Shown: one piece after another, positions 8,338 through 16,246 of the stretch
Layout: each line of letters begins with the position of its first letter
Position numbering within the stretch: the stretch's first letter is position 1
Source: Aureimonas sp. AU12
Lineage (GTDB): Bacteria > Pseudomonadota > Alphaproteobacteria > Rhizobiales > Rhizobiaceae
Reading direction: 5' to 3'
Assembly: GCF_001463705.1 (NCBI RefSeq)
Contig: NZ_BBWH01000024.1
Span: 151,312-215,311, forward strand
Length of the DNA: 64,000 bases
Notes under the pieces: generated by a model
Databases searched by the model: none
Seen by the model: the letters and a program-made list of their open reading frames with translations, nothing else
Told to the model about the DNA's origin: nothing
Made by a program: the position numbers and the translations under genes

Positions 8338-9453
8338 ATGAGGACGGCGCATTTCGATCTGATGATGGACGAGACGGCACGTGCTGAAATCGACCGCACG
8401 TTCGCCGCCTACGGGCGGATGAAGGACGTTTTGGATCGTGCCGGCGTGACACGCCGGACGGACACGTTCCAGCTCCAGCGCGTTGCCTACGACGAGATCC
8501 GCCACGCGACCGGACTTCCCGCTCGTCTCGTAACCAATGGCATCCGCGAATATGCGTCCGGCAGCTGGTCGAAGAACAGGCTGCCGCTCGACGAGAAGCT
8601 GATGTCGTTCAAAGGGGTCGACCACGTCTCGATCTCGACCCTTGCCGGCCGCGTCGTCGTCGGCTGCCTTCTGTCGAACTATCGGCAGGACGAGGCAAAG
8701 GTCACGCTCTCGCATCTCGTTCGATCCGAGGGCCGCTACGCCCTCGACGTCCCCCTCTCGCGCGACATGCAAGACACGGAGATCGAAGCCATGCAGGTCG
8801 AGGCGCTTTCCGCCCGCGTCTCTCGCCTGGCGGCCGGCCTTGCTACGCTCGTGGTCGAGAGCCTTGAGGGCGAGGCGCCCGAGACCGTCGCCGAGCAGGC
8901 CATCGGCGAGATCGACCGGGGCGTCGCCGAGATCCGCGCCTCGCTGTCGAATGCGACCGCCGAGCGTAAGCGCTACGAGATGGAGCGCCAGCGGCTGCAT
9001 GCCGGGTCCACGACCCTTGAGACGGATGCGCGCAGAGCCCTCCAGGGCGGGCGTGAGGATCTTGCCAGGGTGCAAGTCGGGCGACTGGAAGACATCGAGG
9101 CGCAGATCGGCTCGCTGGATCGGCTGATCGGCGGGGTCGATGGGCGGATCGAGGAGGCCGAACTCGCGATCCGCGCCGCCGAGGCTGCGCGCCGCGACGC
9201 GGCGGAACAAGTGCGCATCGCGCGGCAGGCGCAGCACGAGGCCGAGCGCGCCGACCCGGTCATGATCGCGCGCCCGAAGCCGGTCGCAGCCGACCGCGTC
9301 GCCGCCGCGCTCGGTGTCGTGGAGGGGATGACGGACCTGCCCGCCGGCGCCTCGCGCAGCAAGGCCCTGGGCAAGCTCGAGGATTTCGGACGCGCACGTC
9401 GCATCGAGGACCGGCTTGCCACGATGCGCAGCGAGCTCGGAGGCGGGGATTGA
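8338..9453 (+). CDS. TnpB-N-terminal-like domain fused to a PspA/IM30-like coiled-coil protein
   Basis: A 371-residue protein with two unlike halves. Residues about 1-145 read like the N-terminal wedge/REC part of TnpB (IS200/IS605 OrfB): LQRVAYDEIRHATGLPARLV near 47-66, LPLDEKLMSFKGVDHVSIST near 82-101, LAGRVVVGCLLSNY near 102-115, then a LVRSEGRYALDV strand. In TnpB the RuvC-I motif would follow; here residues about 155-300 are instead a charged coiled coil of PspA/IM30 type (VSRLAAGLATLV, EQAIGEIDRGVAEIRASL, ALQGGREDLARVQ). A last helical segment ends at 371. ATG 8338 has a GAGGCGGG site. An internal ATG at 8791 with GGAG could give a PspA-only form. The stop is 2 bp from the next gene. 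Both halves are recognised from memory of the families; the fusion is what the frame shows. Confidence 0.7.
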   Translation: MRTAHFDLMMDETARAEIDRTFAAYGRMKDVLDRAGVTRRTDTFQLQRVAYDEIRHATGLPARLVTNGIREYASGSWSKNRLPLDEKLMSFKGVDHVSISTLAGRVVVGCLLSNYRQDEAKVTLSHLVRSEGRYALDVPLSRDMQDTEIEAMQVEALSARVSRLAAGLATLVVESLEGEAPETVAEQAIGEIDRGVAEIRASLSNATAERKRYEMERQRLHAGSTTLETDARRALQGGREDLARVQVGRLEDIEAQIGSLDRLIGGVDGRIEEAELAIRAAEAARRDAAEQVRIARQAQHEAERADPVMIARPKPVAADRVAAALGVVEGMTDLPAGASRSKALGKLEDFGRARRIEDRLATMRSELGGGD

Positions 9454-9455
9454 CC

Positions 9456-10058
9456 ATGGTCGCGAGCTTTGCCACCGGTTCTCCACTCTATCTATACCCG
9501 CTGGTGGCAGGCCTGCTCGTCGGCCTTCTCCAAATCGCGCTCTTCTTCGTCGGGCACCTGCCGGTTTCGGACGCGATCGAGCACGCTTTCGAGGGCACGC
9601 CGCTCAGCGACGCGTTCGACTGGCTGAACCTGGGCCGCGTCCCGTTCGCGATCCTCCTGATGCTGCTTCTCGTCACGTTCGGCGCGATCGGGATCATCCT
9701 GTCGGGCTTGGTGCCCATGCTTCCGGCCTGGAGCCTTGCCATCGTCGCGGCGCCCGGCGCCGTTCTGTCGACCAAGGCGATCGGCAACGCGATCGCCCGC
9801 GTGATTCCCCGCGACGAAACCTATGCCGTGACGGCAGACGAGTTCGTGGGCCTGGAAGGTACGGTCACGCTCGGACCGCTCGACGACGGGCTGGCTGGCA
9901 GCGTCACCGTACGTGACCGGCACGGCGAGGTTCATACGCTTCGCGCCCGTCCCGCAGATCGCGGCACGACGATTGCGCGAGGGGAGCGCATCGTGGTGGT
10001 CACGCGCGACGAGACGCACAAGGGCCGCGTCTTCCTCGTCATACCCTTCCCGGTCTGA
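9456..10058 (+). CDS. NfeD/YqiJ-like membrane protein (OB-fold)
   Basis: About 200 residues. Hydrophobic segments near residues 10-32 and 65-110 are followed by a soluble beta-rich C-terminus (FVGLEGTVTLGPLDDGLAGS, then RGERIVVVTRDE), as in YqiJ/NfeD proteins that partner flotillins. ATG 9456 lies 2 bp after the PspA-like stop. A TTG at 9450, closer to GGAGG, would overlap that stop (TTGA). It sits between the PspA-like and flotillin genes, so all three are likely one membrane-associated unit. NfeD proteins are thought to anchor or assemble flotillin rings; the precise job is unknown. Confidence 0.75.
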   Translation: MVASFATGSPLYLYPLVAGLLVGLLQIALFFVGHLPVSDAIEHAFEGTPLSDAFDWLNLGRVPFAILLMLLLVTFGAIGIILSGLVPMLPAWSLAIVAAPGAVLSTKAIGNAIARVIPRDETYAVTADEFVGLEGTVTLGPLDDGLAGSVTVRDRHGEVHTLRARPADRGTTIARGERIVVVTRDETHKGRVFLVIPFPV

Positions 10059-10093
10059 CACCGCATCCGCAGCATTCGTTTCACAGGGTTCCA

Positions 10094-11758
10094 ATGGGCG
10101 AGAACATGAACGGCATCATCGAATTCGCGATATGGGCAGGAATCGTGCTCGTCGTGGTCCTGGCCATCGGCTTTACCATCTCGCGGCTCTACCGCCGGGC
10201 CGAGCGCGACGAGGCGTTCGTGCGTACGGGCGTCGGCGGTCGAAAGGTGGTCAAGGATGGGGGCGCCCTTGTGCTCCCGATCCTTCATGCCCTGGCACGG
10301 GTCAAGCTCAACACGGTGAAGCTCGCCGTGGACCGCCGCCGCGAGGACGCTCTGATCACCAAGGACCGCATGCGGGTCGATATCCGCGCCGAATTCTATG
10401 TGCGCGTCGACGGAAGCGACGAGGGCATCGCGCTGGCCGCGCAGACGCTCGGCGACCGCGTGAACGAGCCTGCCGCGATCCAGGACCTCGTGGAGGCCAA
10501 GCTCGTCGACGCTCTGCGCTCGGTCGCTGCCCTGAATACGCTGGACGAACTGCACGAGAGCCGGGCCGGTTTCGTGAAGGCGGTGCAGGACGCGGTCGAG
10601 ACGGACCTGCGCTCCAACGGCCTGGAACTCGAAACCGTCAGTCTCACCGGCCTCGACCAGACGGCGAAGGAGTATTTCAACGAGACCAACGCGTTCGATG
10701 CGGTGGGTCTCGCTCGCCTGACCGAGATCACCGAGGCGCGGCGCAAGCAGCGCAACGAGATCACCCGCCAGACCGAGGTGGCGATCGCCGAGCAGGATCT
10801 CGAAGCCTCGCAGAAGCGTTTTGCGCTGCGCCGTCAGGAGGAGGAGGCACGCCTCAACCAGGAGCGCGATGTCGCGAACAAGGAGGCCGAGACGCGCGCC
10901 GAGCGGGCCAGGGCCGAGGAGACCGCCAAGCAGGCCGAGCAGGAGGCGGCGATCGACCGCGAGCGACTGATCGCCGAGCGCACGGCGGTGGCCAACAAGA
11001 CCAAGGAAGAGGCCCGTATCATCTCGGAGCGACAGGTCGAGATCGCGCGTCAGGACAAGGCGGTGGCGATCGCGATGAAGAGCGAGGAAACCTCCCGCGC
11101 CGAGGCGCAGGCGCGCGACGCCGAGGCGCTCGCCGTGGCCGCTGCCGAAAAGGTCCAGACCGCGCGGGACCGCGAGATCGCCGACCGTGCGCGCACGATC
11201 GCCGTGATCCGGGCGCAGGAGCAGGCCGAGGCCGAGGCCGTGTCGGTCACGGTCGGCGCGGATGCCGAGCGCAAGGCCGCCGAAGATCGCGCCGAGGCCA
11301 TCCTGACCGCCGCCCGCGCCGAGGCGGACGCGACCAAGATCCGTGCCGAGGCCATCCAGGCGGAGGGCGAGGCGGAGGCCGCCGCGATCCGGGCCAAGAA
11401 CGAGGCCAACGCGATGATCCCGCCCGCCTTCGTGGAGTTCGAGCTGATGCAGGCGCGCATCCGCATGCTGCCGGAGGCGCTGAAGGCTCTGATGGAGCCG
11501 ACAAGCCGTATCGAGAGCATCCGGGTCGTGGACACCGCCGGCTTCTCGGCCGGCCGCGGTCACGGTGGCGGCGAACGAGCATCGGGCCCCGGAAACCTCG
11601 CCGACCAGCTTCTCCAGTTCTCCGGCAACAAGCCGCTGGTCGACGCGATTCTGGCCGAAGCCGGTTACGCACACGGCAACGGCTCGCTCAAGGATCTGAT
11701 CGCTCCTCCCGCCGCAGCGGGCTCCGGACATCCGAAGCCCGGGAACGGGGCCGCTTAG
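10094..11758 (+). CDS. Flotillin-like protein, YqiK family
   Basis: A 554-residue flotillin. It has one N-terminal membrane segment (residues about 10-28), then an SPFH/band-7 domain (EAFVRTGVGGRKVVKDGGAL, VDRRREDALITKD), then a very long Ala/Glu/Arg-rich coiled coil (about 210-440). The C-terminal region ends in a Gly/Pro-rich tail. This matches the YqiK branch by length and order. Flotillins form membrane scaffolds that influence fluidity and protein complexes. It is third in the PspA-like/NfeD/flotillin operon, 35 bp after the NfeD-like stop. A second in-frame ATG at 10106 is possible. PspA and flotillin both act at stressed membranes, so a membrane-protection role is the simplest inference. 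Confidence 0.88.
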   Translation: MGENMNGIIEFAIWAGIVLVVVLAIGFTISRLYRRAERDEAFVRTGVGGRKVVKDGGALVLPILHALARVKLNTVKLAVDRRREDALITKDRMRVDIRAEFYVRVDGSDEGIALAAQTLGDRVNEPAAIQDLVEAKLVDALRSVAALNTLDELHESRAGFVKAVQDAVETDLRSNGLELETVSLTGLDQTAKEYFNETNAFDAVGLARLTEITEARRKQRNEITRQTEVAIAEQDLEASQKRFALRRQEEEARLNQERDVANKEAETRAERARAEETAKQAEQEAAIDRERLIAERTAVANKTKEEARIISERQVEIARQDKAVAIAMKSEETSRAEAQARDAEALAVAAAEKVQTARDREIADRARTIAVIRAQEQAEAEAVSVTVGADAERKAAEDRAEAILTAARAEADATKIRAEAIQAEGEAEAAAIRAKNEANAMIPPAFVEFELMQARIRMLPEALKALMEPTSRIESIRVVDTAGFSAGRGHGGGERASGPGNLADQLLQFSGNKPLVDAILAEAGYAHGNGSLKDLIAPPAAAGSGHPKPGNGAA

Positions 11759-11945
11759 GCGCGGCGGGAACGCGGCTTGGATAGACCCTCATCAAGTCGC
11801 GCATACGCGTTCGTCGATTGCGCGGCTTCGTTATGCCGAAGTGGACCGTCCGCTTGGGCACCGAGGCCAGCCGTTGGCGTGAAAGCGGCCTTGCACTTGC
11901 AACAAAAGTCAGGTCGGGACGGTCGTTGCGTGAGGCTGGTTGTCG

Positions 11946-12605
11946 TCACCGCCTCGCACGGGCCGCTTGCGCGGCTGCGGCGATCTGCGCGAAGCGTCGC
12001 TGTTCGCGAGCGTCGAAGGCAAGCTGGACCTGCTCGTGGAGCGTTGCGGCCCGGCGAAGGCGTTGGAGTGCGATCGCTTCGAGACGGGCGCAGGACGGCT
12101 GGGGCGGGATGGCGAGAAACGAGCCTTCGATAGCGCGGGCGAAGGCTTCGGCGATCTTGACATGGGCTTCCTCGTGAGCCCGCGCATAGGCGGAAAACCC
12201 GCTCCAGAGACGGCGCAGCTCCGCGTCACGGCTGGAAGTCGCCTCGCGCCATTGTGGCAGGGTGATCGCGGCAGACACTCTGAACGTCACTCGGCGGAAG
12301 CGACAAAGGCCGCCGCTGACGCTCGGCTCGAGGTCCACGGACCGGATGTCGATCCCGGCCGTCGCGATCGCCTTGCCGCCCCTGGGACCCTTGCGACGGA
12401 TCTCGCGATCCAGCTCTTGGGAGGTGGAGCCGGAGACGTCGTAGTATCGCGTCGAGACCTGTGACGTCGTCGTGCAACCGCTGACCAAAAGCACGAGACC
12501 GAGCAGTGGCACGAGTGCATTCGAGGGAGGTAACCACCCCTCGACCTCACGTGAGACCGCGCAGGCCGCTCGAAGAGGTTTCGCCACACTCGGGAACCGT
12601 TTCAT
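11946..12605 (-). CDS. DUF922 family lipoprotein, predicted zinc-dependent protease
   Basis: A 219-residue protein with a lipobox (LLVSGC, Cys near residue 44), so probably lipid-anchored. Its C-terminal half contains AHEEAHVKIAEAFA with an HExxH-type zinc motif (HEEAH) and matches the DUF922 pattern, a predicted secreted protease family. About 30 residues before the hydrophobic signal are unusual for a lipoprotein, so translation may start further in, but no internal ATG exists in that stretch. It converges on the flotillin operon, with 187 bp between. Protease activity is a family prediction only. Confidence 0.72.
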   Translation of the reverse strand: MKRFPSVAKPLRAACAVSREVEGWLPPSNALVPLLGLVLLVSGCTTTSQVSTRYYDVSGSTSQELDREIRRKGPRGGKAIATAGIDIRSVDLEPSVSGGLCRFRRVTFRVSAAITLPQWREATSSRDAELRRLWSGFSAYARAHEEAHVKIAEAFARAIEGSFLAIPPQPSCARLEAIALQRLRRAATLHEQVQLAFDAREQRRFAQIAAAAQAARARR

Positions 12606-12758
12606 GCTGATCAGGATCCTGCTCGAAACAACGATGGGTCGGGTCAGGATGAAGGAAACGGGGCCGAGTTCAATCGGTGCAGAGATGCGACGTTAGAACT
12701 TCGTTAACGCTTGGCTGTGGCAGAACGGGTTCCGGATGCGGACGAAATGATCGCTACA

Positions 12759-12790
12759 AGACCGTCGATCGCTGACGATCGTGCCGGTCT
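12759..12790. repeat. Hairpin-forming inverted repeat
   Basis: AGACCG, one base, CGATCG, loop CTGA, CGATCG, three bases, CGGTCT: two stacked 6-bp stems with a small asymmetric bulge. It lies about 150 bp upstream of the DUF922 start. It may be a regulatory site or the end of an unseen transcript. Confidence 0.4.
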
Positions 12791-12915
12791 GTTGCAGGGA
12801 GCGGACCGGAGCGCGACGGCCGGTGCCAGGCGACTTGCGACTGCATTCAGGCGAGGGCCCTGAGCCACATGCAAGGATGCCCGCACGCAGACAAACGATC
12901 GCCCAAGCTTACTTC

Positions 12916-12931
12916 ACGATACGTGTATCGT
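12916..12931. promoter_or_regulatory. Palindrome resembling a repressor operator
   Basis: ACGATAC-GT-GTATCGT, two perfect 7-bp arms around 2 bp. It is compact and AT-richer than its surroundings, the usual look of a dimeric repressor site. No gene starts within 300 bp except on the far side of the gap, so its target is unclear. Confidence 0.35.
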
Positions 12932-13211
12932 CGCGAGTTGCTCCCAAGCATGTCATGTGGCGTCGTCATGCCCTCAATCTCGCAAGCATGCTCGCCGCCG
13001 CTTTTTTGTCGGGATGAACCGACAGCCGCGATTGCCCCGATGCGTTCGACATGGCTGACGGCATGGCGCCGTGGCGGTGCAACCGTACCGCCGGTGGTGC
13101 GATCCCAGGTCTCCGGGTCGGCCGATCCTGATCGGACAAATCGGTGCGCGGGCTTGGTGGCCTCCACCTGATTTCGACGACGACCGTTGGCTTGGCTTCG
13201 ATGGTTCCGCT

Positions 13212-13820
13212 TTAGCGTCGGCCCGATGTCCGGTCGGCCAGAAGGCCCGTCGCCATCGCGCGGAAGGCTTCGATCGCTTTCGGCAGCACGGCGCGCGGCT
13301 CGTCGCTGGCGGCCACCCAGAGAGCGGCGTTGAGGGCCGCGCCGCTGAGGAGGCGGGCCGCGGCCTCGACGTCGACGGGCTTCATGACCCCCTCGGCGAC
13401 GAGTTCGACAACCGCCTGCCGCGTCAGTTCAAGGCAGGCGTTCTGGCTCGGCCACGTCGAGGGATCTCCGAGGAAGGCCGGACCGTCGAGCAGCACAATC
13501 CGTCGAACCTGCGGGTCCAGTGCCATCGCGATATAGGCCGACCCCTCCGCCAGCAGCGCGTCCCAGCCGTTCGACGCCGCCTCGGAGGCTTTGCGGGCCT
13601 GCGCGGCCATTTCGCCGTCGAGTTCGGCCACGACCGCCGCGAGCAGTCCCGTCTTGTCGCCGAAGTTGTGGTAGAGCGCACCGCGCGTCAATCCGACATC
13701 GGCGGTCAGTTCGTCCATGGACGCAGCCGCGAAGCCCTTCGTCGCGAAGGCGTGGCGCGCTGCCCGGACGAGCTTGGCGCGGTTTTCTTCCATCGTCTCG
13801 AGGCGGCGGCTTGGACGCAC
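13212..13820 (-). CDS. TetR-family transcriptional regulator
   Basis: A repressor of about 202 residues. The N-terminal helix-turn-helix (AARHAFATKGFAAASMDELT, then VGLTRGALYHNFGDKTGLLA) is classic TetR, and the C-terminal ligand domain ends in a helix rich in Ala and Arg. I chose the GTG at 13820, which has GGAAG six bases upstream and gives a normal length. ATG 13793 is the alternative. A much longer frame reaching 13964 would run through the operators and is unlikely. It faces the RidA gene across a 167-bp region holding two similar operator-like repeats, so it probably represses itself and the RidA/reductase genes. Confidence 0.85.
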   Translation of the reverse strand: MRPSRRLETMEENRAKLVRAARHAFATKGFAAASMDELTADVGLTRGALYHNFGDKTGLLAAVVAELDGEMAAQARKASEAASNGWDALLAEGSAYIAMALDPQVRRIVLLDGPAFLGDPSTWPSQNACLELTRQAVVELVAEGVMKPVDVEAAARLLSGAALNAALWVAASDEPRAVLPKAIEAFRAMATGLLADRTSGRR

Positions 13821-13859
13821 GGGGATCTTCCATTCGAATGCAGATACGCACGTCAATTG

Positions 13860-13906
13860 ACATACGAAGCGTATATGAAGTACGTCACATACGCTCAGTA
13901 TATCAA
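13860..13906. promoter_or_regulatory. Tandem operator for the TetR regulator
   Basis: Two related 20-bp sites, ACATACGAAGCGTATATGAA (13860-13879) and ACATACGCTCAGTATATCAA (13887-13906), lie 27 bp apart centre to centre. The first contains the perfect inverted repeat ATACG-AAG-CGTAT. A TTGACA box (13857-13862) overlaps the first site. The position between the divergent tetR and ridA-like genes supports a shared operator. Binding by this TetR is inferred. Confidence 0.55.
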
Positions 13907-13987
13907 GCTCGCCCGTGCCGTTAAAGCGCCGGCTGTCGCTTCGTAAAAGACGTCGCTCGCCCAACCCTCTTGATGGAAAATCGTATC

Positions 13988-14383
13988 ATGACGAAGCCCG
14001 AACCCGTTTTCCCCGCCGACCGCCACGCCCTCTACGAACAGCACGGCTACTCGGCCGCCATCCGGTCCGGCGATCTTCTGTTCGTCTCCGGTCAGGTCGG
14101 AAGCCGCGCCGACGGCTCGGCCGAGCCGGATTTCGCGGCACAGGTGCGCCGGGCCTTCGCGAACCTCGAGGCGGTCCTCAAGGCTGCCGGCTGCACCTTC
14201 GCGGACATCGTGGACGTCACCACCTTCCACACCGATCCGGAAACCCAGTTCCCGACGATCATGGAGGTGAAGAGCGAAGCCTTCCCGACAGCGCCCTATC
14301 CGAACTGGACGGCCCTCGGCGTCAACTGGCTCGCCGGTTTCGACTTCGAGATCAAGGTGATTGCCCGCATTCCGCCGTCCTGA
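13988..14383 (+). CDS. RidA (YjgF/YER057c/UK114) family protein
   Basis: A 131-residue RidA-family protein with LLFVSGQVGSRADG and the AAQVRRAFANLEAVLKAAGC helix. The arginine that archetypal RidA uses for imine/enamine hydrolysis (near residue 105) is not seen; that region reads LGVNWLAGFDFEIKVIARI. This fits the Rid4-7 subgroups, whose substrates are mostly unknown. ATG 13988 is preferred over 13970 because it has a GGAAAA upstream and gives the usual N-terminus. Together with the following reductase-like gene it probably forms the TetR target operon. Confidence 0.85.
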   Translation: MTKPEPVFPADRHALYEQHGYSAAIRSGDLLFVSGQVGSRADGSAEPDFAAQVRRAFANLEAVLKAAGCTFADIVDVTTFHTDPETQFPTIMEVKSEAFPTAPYPNWTALGVNWLAGFDFEIKVIARIPPS

Positions 14384-14452
14384 TCCAACGCCCTGCAACG
14401 ACTTCGTCGGCGCCGAAGCGCCGACGGCAGGTCCCAGAGACGAGGAACGCGC

Positions 14453-15045
14453 ATGCACGTCCTGATCGTGACCGCTCATCCCGATCCCCGATCCTACACC
14501 CATGCGGCAGTCGCCCGTCTCGTCGCCGGGCAGGAGACGAACCCCGGCGCCACGCACGAGGTTGCCGATCTCGCGGCCGAGGGCTTCGATCCGCGGTTCA
14601 CCGCCACCGACAACGAACAGTTCCATGGGCGGGCTGACGACGCGGACGGCATCGTGGCGGAACAGCGTCGCATCGACCGGGCCGACATGCTGGTGCTGGT
14701 GTTCCCGGTCTACTGGTGGTCCATGCCGGCTGTCATGAAAGGCTGGATCGACCGCGTCTTTACGTCCGGCTGGGCTTACATCGACGATCCAAGACGGGAA
14801 CGACCCGATTGCTGGGCCGGCTGAAGGGGCAGGTCGTGGCGATCGGCGGTGCCGATCGCGGCACCTACGGGCGTCGAGGCTATCTCGACGCTCTGAACGC
14901 GCAGATCATCCAAGGCGTCTTCGGCTATTGCGGCATTGGGTCGGCAGGCCTGGACCTTCTCCTGCCGCTCGATGCAGCCAGCGAAGCAGACGGCCTGCAA
15001 CGCGCTTTCCGGATCGGGCAACGCCTGTCGGGTGGACCATCCTGA
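14453..15045 (+). pseudogene. NAD(P)H-dependent quinone oxidoreductase (flavodoxin-like), broken by a single-base frameshift
   Basis: The first frame gives a flavodoxin-like reductase N-terminus (MHVLIVTAHPDPRSYTHAAV, later VFPVYWWSMPAVMKGWIDRV and GWAYID) but drifts after base 14790 and stops at 14824. The rest of the same family (LLGRLKGQVVAIGGADRGTY, RRGYLDALNAQIIQGVFGYC) continues in another frame to a stop at 15045. One missing base near 14788-14791 explains both. Repaired, it would be about 197 residues, normal for the NQO/MdaB-like family. The reading is either a recent pseudogene or a sequencing error; codon use on both sides is intact, so decay is young if real. It lies 69 bp after the RidA gene. 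Confidence 0.8.
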
Positions 15046-15387
15046 TCGACCACGCCCGCCGCCGGTATGGTCAGGACGCACAGCGTCGGACGGTCTTGGT
15101 TGGGCGCAAAGGCCTTCCCGGTTTTCGCGGCGAGACCGACGTCTCGATCTGTACCCTGATCCCCGAGGTCGCTTCTCGTGGCGCCTGCTCGGATCGCTTT
15201 CGACCGCGACTGCGGCCATCAACGAACGGCGAGGGAGCTTTCCGATGGCGCAAAACGAAAGTCTACAAGATCCATGTTCTATGGTTCAATCGTCTTCGCA
15301 CCGGGCGTCCTCGAGATGGGTATGCCTCGCGTAGTGGGGGTTCGGCGCATAGTTTTGCGCCAGTTTCGTCCGCCAGGAGCCCACTGC
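15046..15387. other. Intergenic/promoter region of the amino-acid ABC operon
   Basis: 342 bp without a credible gene. Near its end an inverted repeat GGCGCA-TAGTTT-TGCGCC (15344-15361) sits 27 bp before the binding-protein ATG, where an operator would be expected. No regulator gene lies next to this operon. Confidence 0.45.
15344..15361 (+). promoter_or_regulatory. Inverted repeat before the ABC operon, possible operator
   Basis: Two 6-bp arms, GGCGCA and TGCGCC, flank TAGTTT, 27 bp upstream of the binding-protein start codon. The position suits a repressor site or a 5' leader hairpin. No other copy was found in the window. Confidence 0.35.
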
Positions 15388-16221
15388 ATGTTCAAGCCCA
15401 ACCGTTTCGCCGCCCTTGCTGCCCTGGCGCTGACATCCCTTGTCGGACTGTCGCCGGCGATGGCGGATGCGACGCTCGATCGTATTCAGGGACGCGGCAA
15501 GCTGACGGTCGGCGTCATCCTGTCGGGTGCGCCCTTCGGCTACATAGATCCGGCCACGCAGGCGCAGAAGGGGCTCAACGTCGACATCGCCAAGGCCCTG
15601 GCGGAGAAGCTCGGCGTCGAGCTGGAGACGGTGACCGTCACGCCGCCCAACCGCGTGCAGTTCCTTCAGCAGGGCAAGGTCGACGTGCTGATCGCCAACA
15701 TGCAGTACACCGAGGAGCGCGCGAAGATCCTCGACCACGTCCCGACACCTTATGATCGCTCGGGCGGCGCGGCCGTGACCCGGAAGGATAGCGGGATCAA
15801 GGACTGGGCGGACCTCAAGGGCAAGCCGGTCTGTATCTCGCAAGGTTCGAACTACGCTCAGCCGCTGGCCGAGACCTACGGCGCCGAGATCAAGGGCCTG
15901 CCGAGCCAGCCCGACTCGCTTCTGGCGCTGAAGGGCGGCAATTGCGTCGCCGCCGTCCATGTCGGCGCGACCGTCGGGCTGCTGCTGGTGGACCGGGCGG
16001 ACGAGTGGAAGGATTTCGCCATCACGATCCCGACCGAACTCATCCCGTCCGATTCCGTGATCTGGCTGCGCAAGGGCGAGGTCGATACGTCCGCTGCGCT
16101 CGACAAGGCGCTGAAGGAACTGTTTGCCTCCGGCAAGATCCTTGAGTTCGCCAAGGCGAACCGGATGATCAACACGACCTATATCGAGGGCGAGCAGAAG
16201 AAGTTCGCTGTCGCACAGTGA
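15388..16221 (+). CDS. Polar amino acid ABC transporter, periplasmic binding protein
   Basis: A 277-residue family-3 solute-binding protein. A Sec signal peptide (about residues 1-26, ending AMA) is followed by the typical start RIQGRGKLTVGVILSGAPFG and the internal landmark NVDIAKALAEKLGVELETV. The ATG at 15388 has AGGAG eight bases upstream, and the signal peptide starts right there, so earlier in-frame starts are rejected. It heads an operon of two permeases, an ATPase, an MmgE/PrpD enzyme and an NtaA-type monooxygenase. Family members bind amino acids or opine-like compounds. With those enzymes the ligand may be an amino-polycarboxylate, which is an inference. Confidence 0.9.
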   Translation: MFKPNRFAALAALALTSLVGLSPAMADATLDRIQGRGKLTVGVILSGAPFGYIDPATQAQKGLNVDIAKALAEKLGVELETVTVTPPNRVQFLQQGKVDVLIANMQYTEERAKILDHVPTPYDRSGGAAVTRKDSGIKDWADLKGKPVCISQGSNYAQPLAETYGAEIKGLPSQPDSLLALKGGNCVAAVHVGATVGLLLVDRADEWKDFAITIPTELIPSDSVIWLRKGEVDTSAALDKALKELFASGKILEFAKANRMINTTYIEGEQKKFAVAQ

Positions 16222-16246
16222 GCTTCTCATGACAGACGGAGACCTC

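Larger units (their letters stand above)
12606..13211. other. Intergenic region with two inverted repeats, no gene recognised
   Basis: 606 bp between the start of the DUF922 gene and the end of the TetR gene. No reading frame on either strand resembles a protein family. It contains a hairpin (12759-12790) and a 16-bp palindrome (12916-12931), described separately. Confidence 0.5.

Noticed and set aside
7735..9486. A 583-codon frame on the minus strand opposite the PspA-like gene
   Set aside because: It mirrors the codon structure of the real plus-strand gene and has no domain pattern; a shadow frame in high-GC DNA.
9932..11731. A 599-codon minus-strand frame opposite the flotillin gene
   Set aside because: Low-complexity Leu/Gly/Arg content typical of the antisense of an Ala/Glu-rich coiled coil; the flotillin frame explains the DNA.
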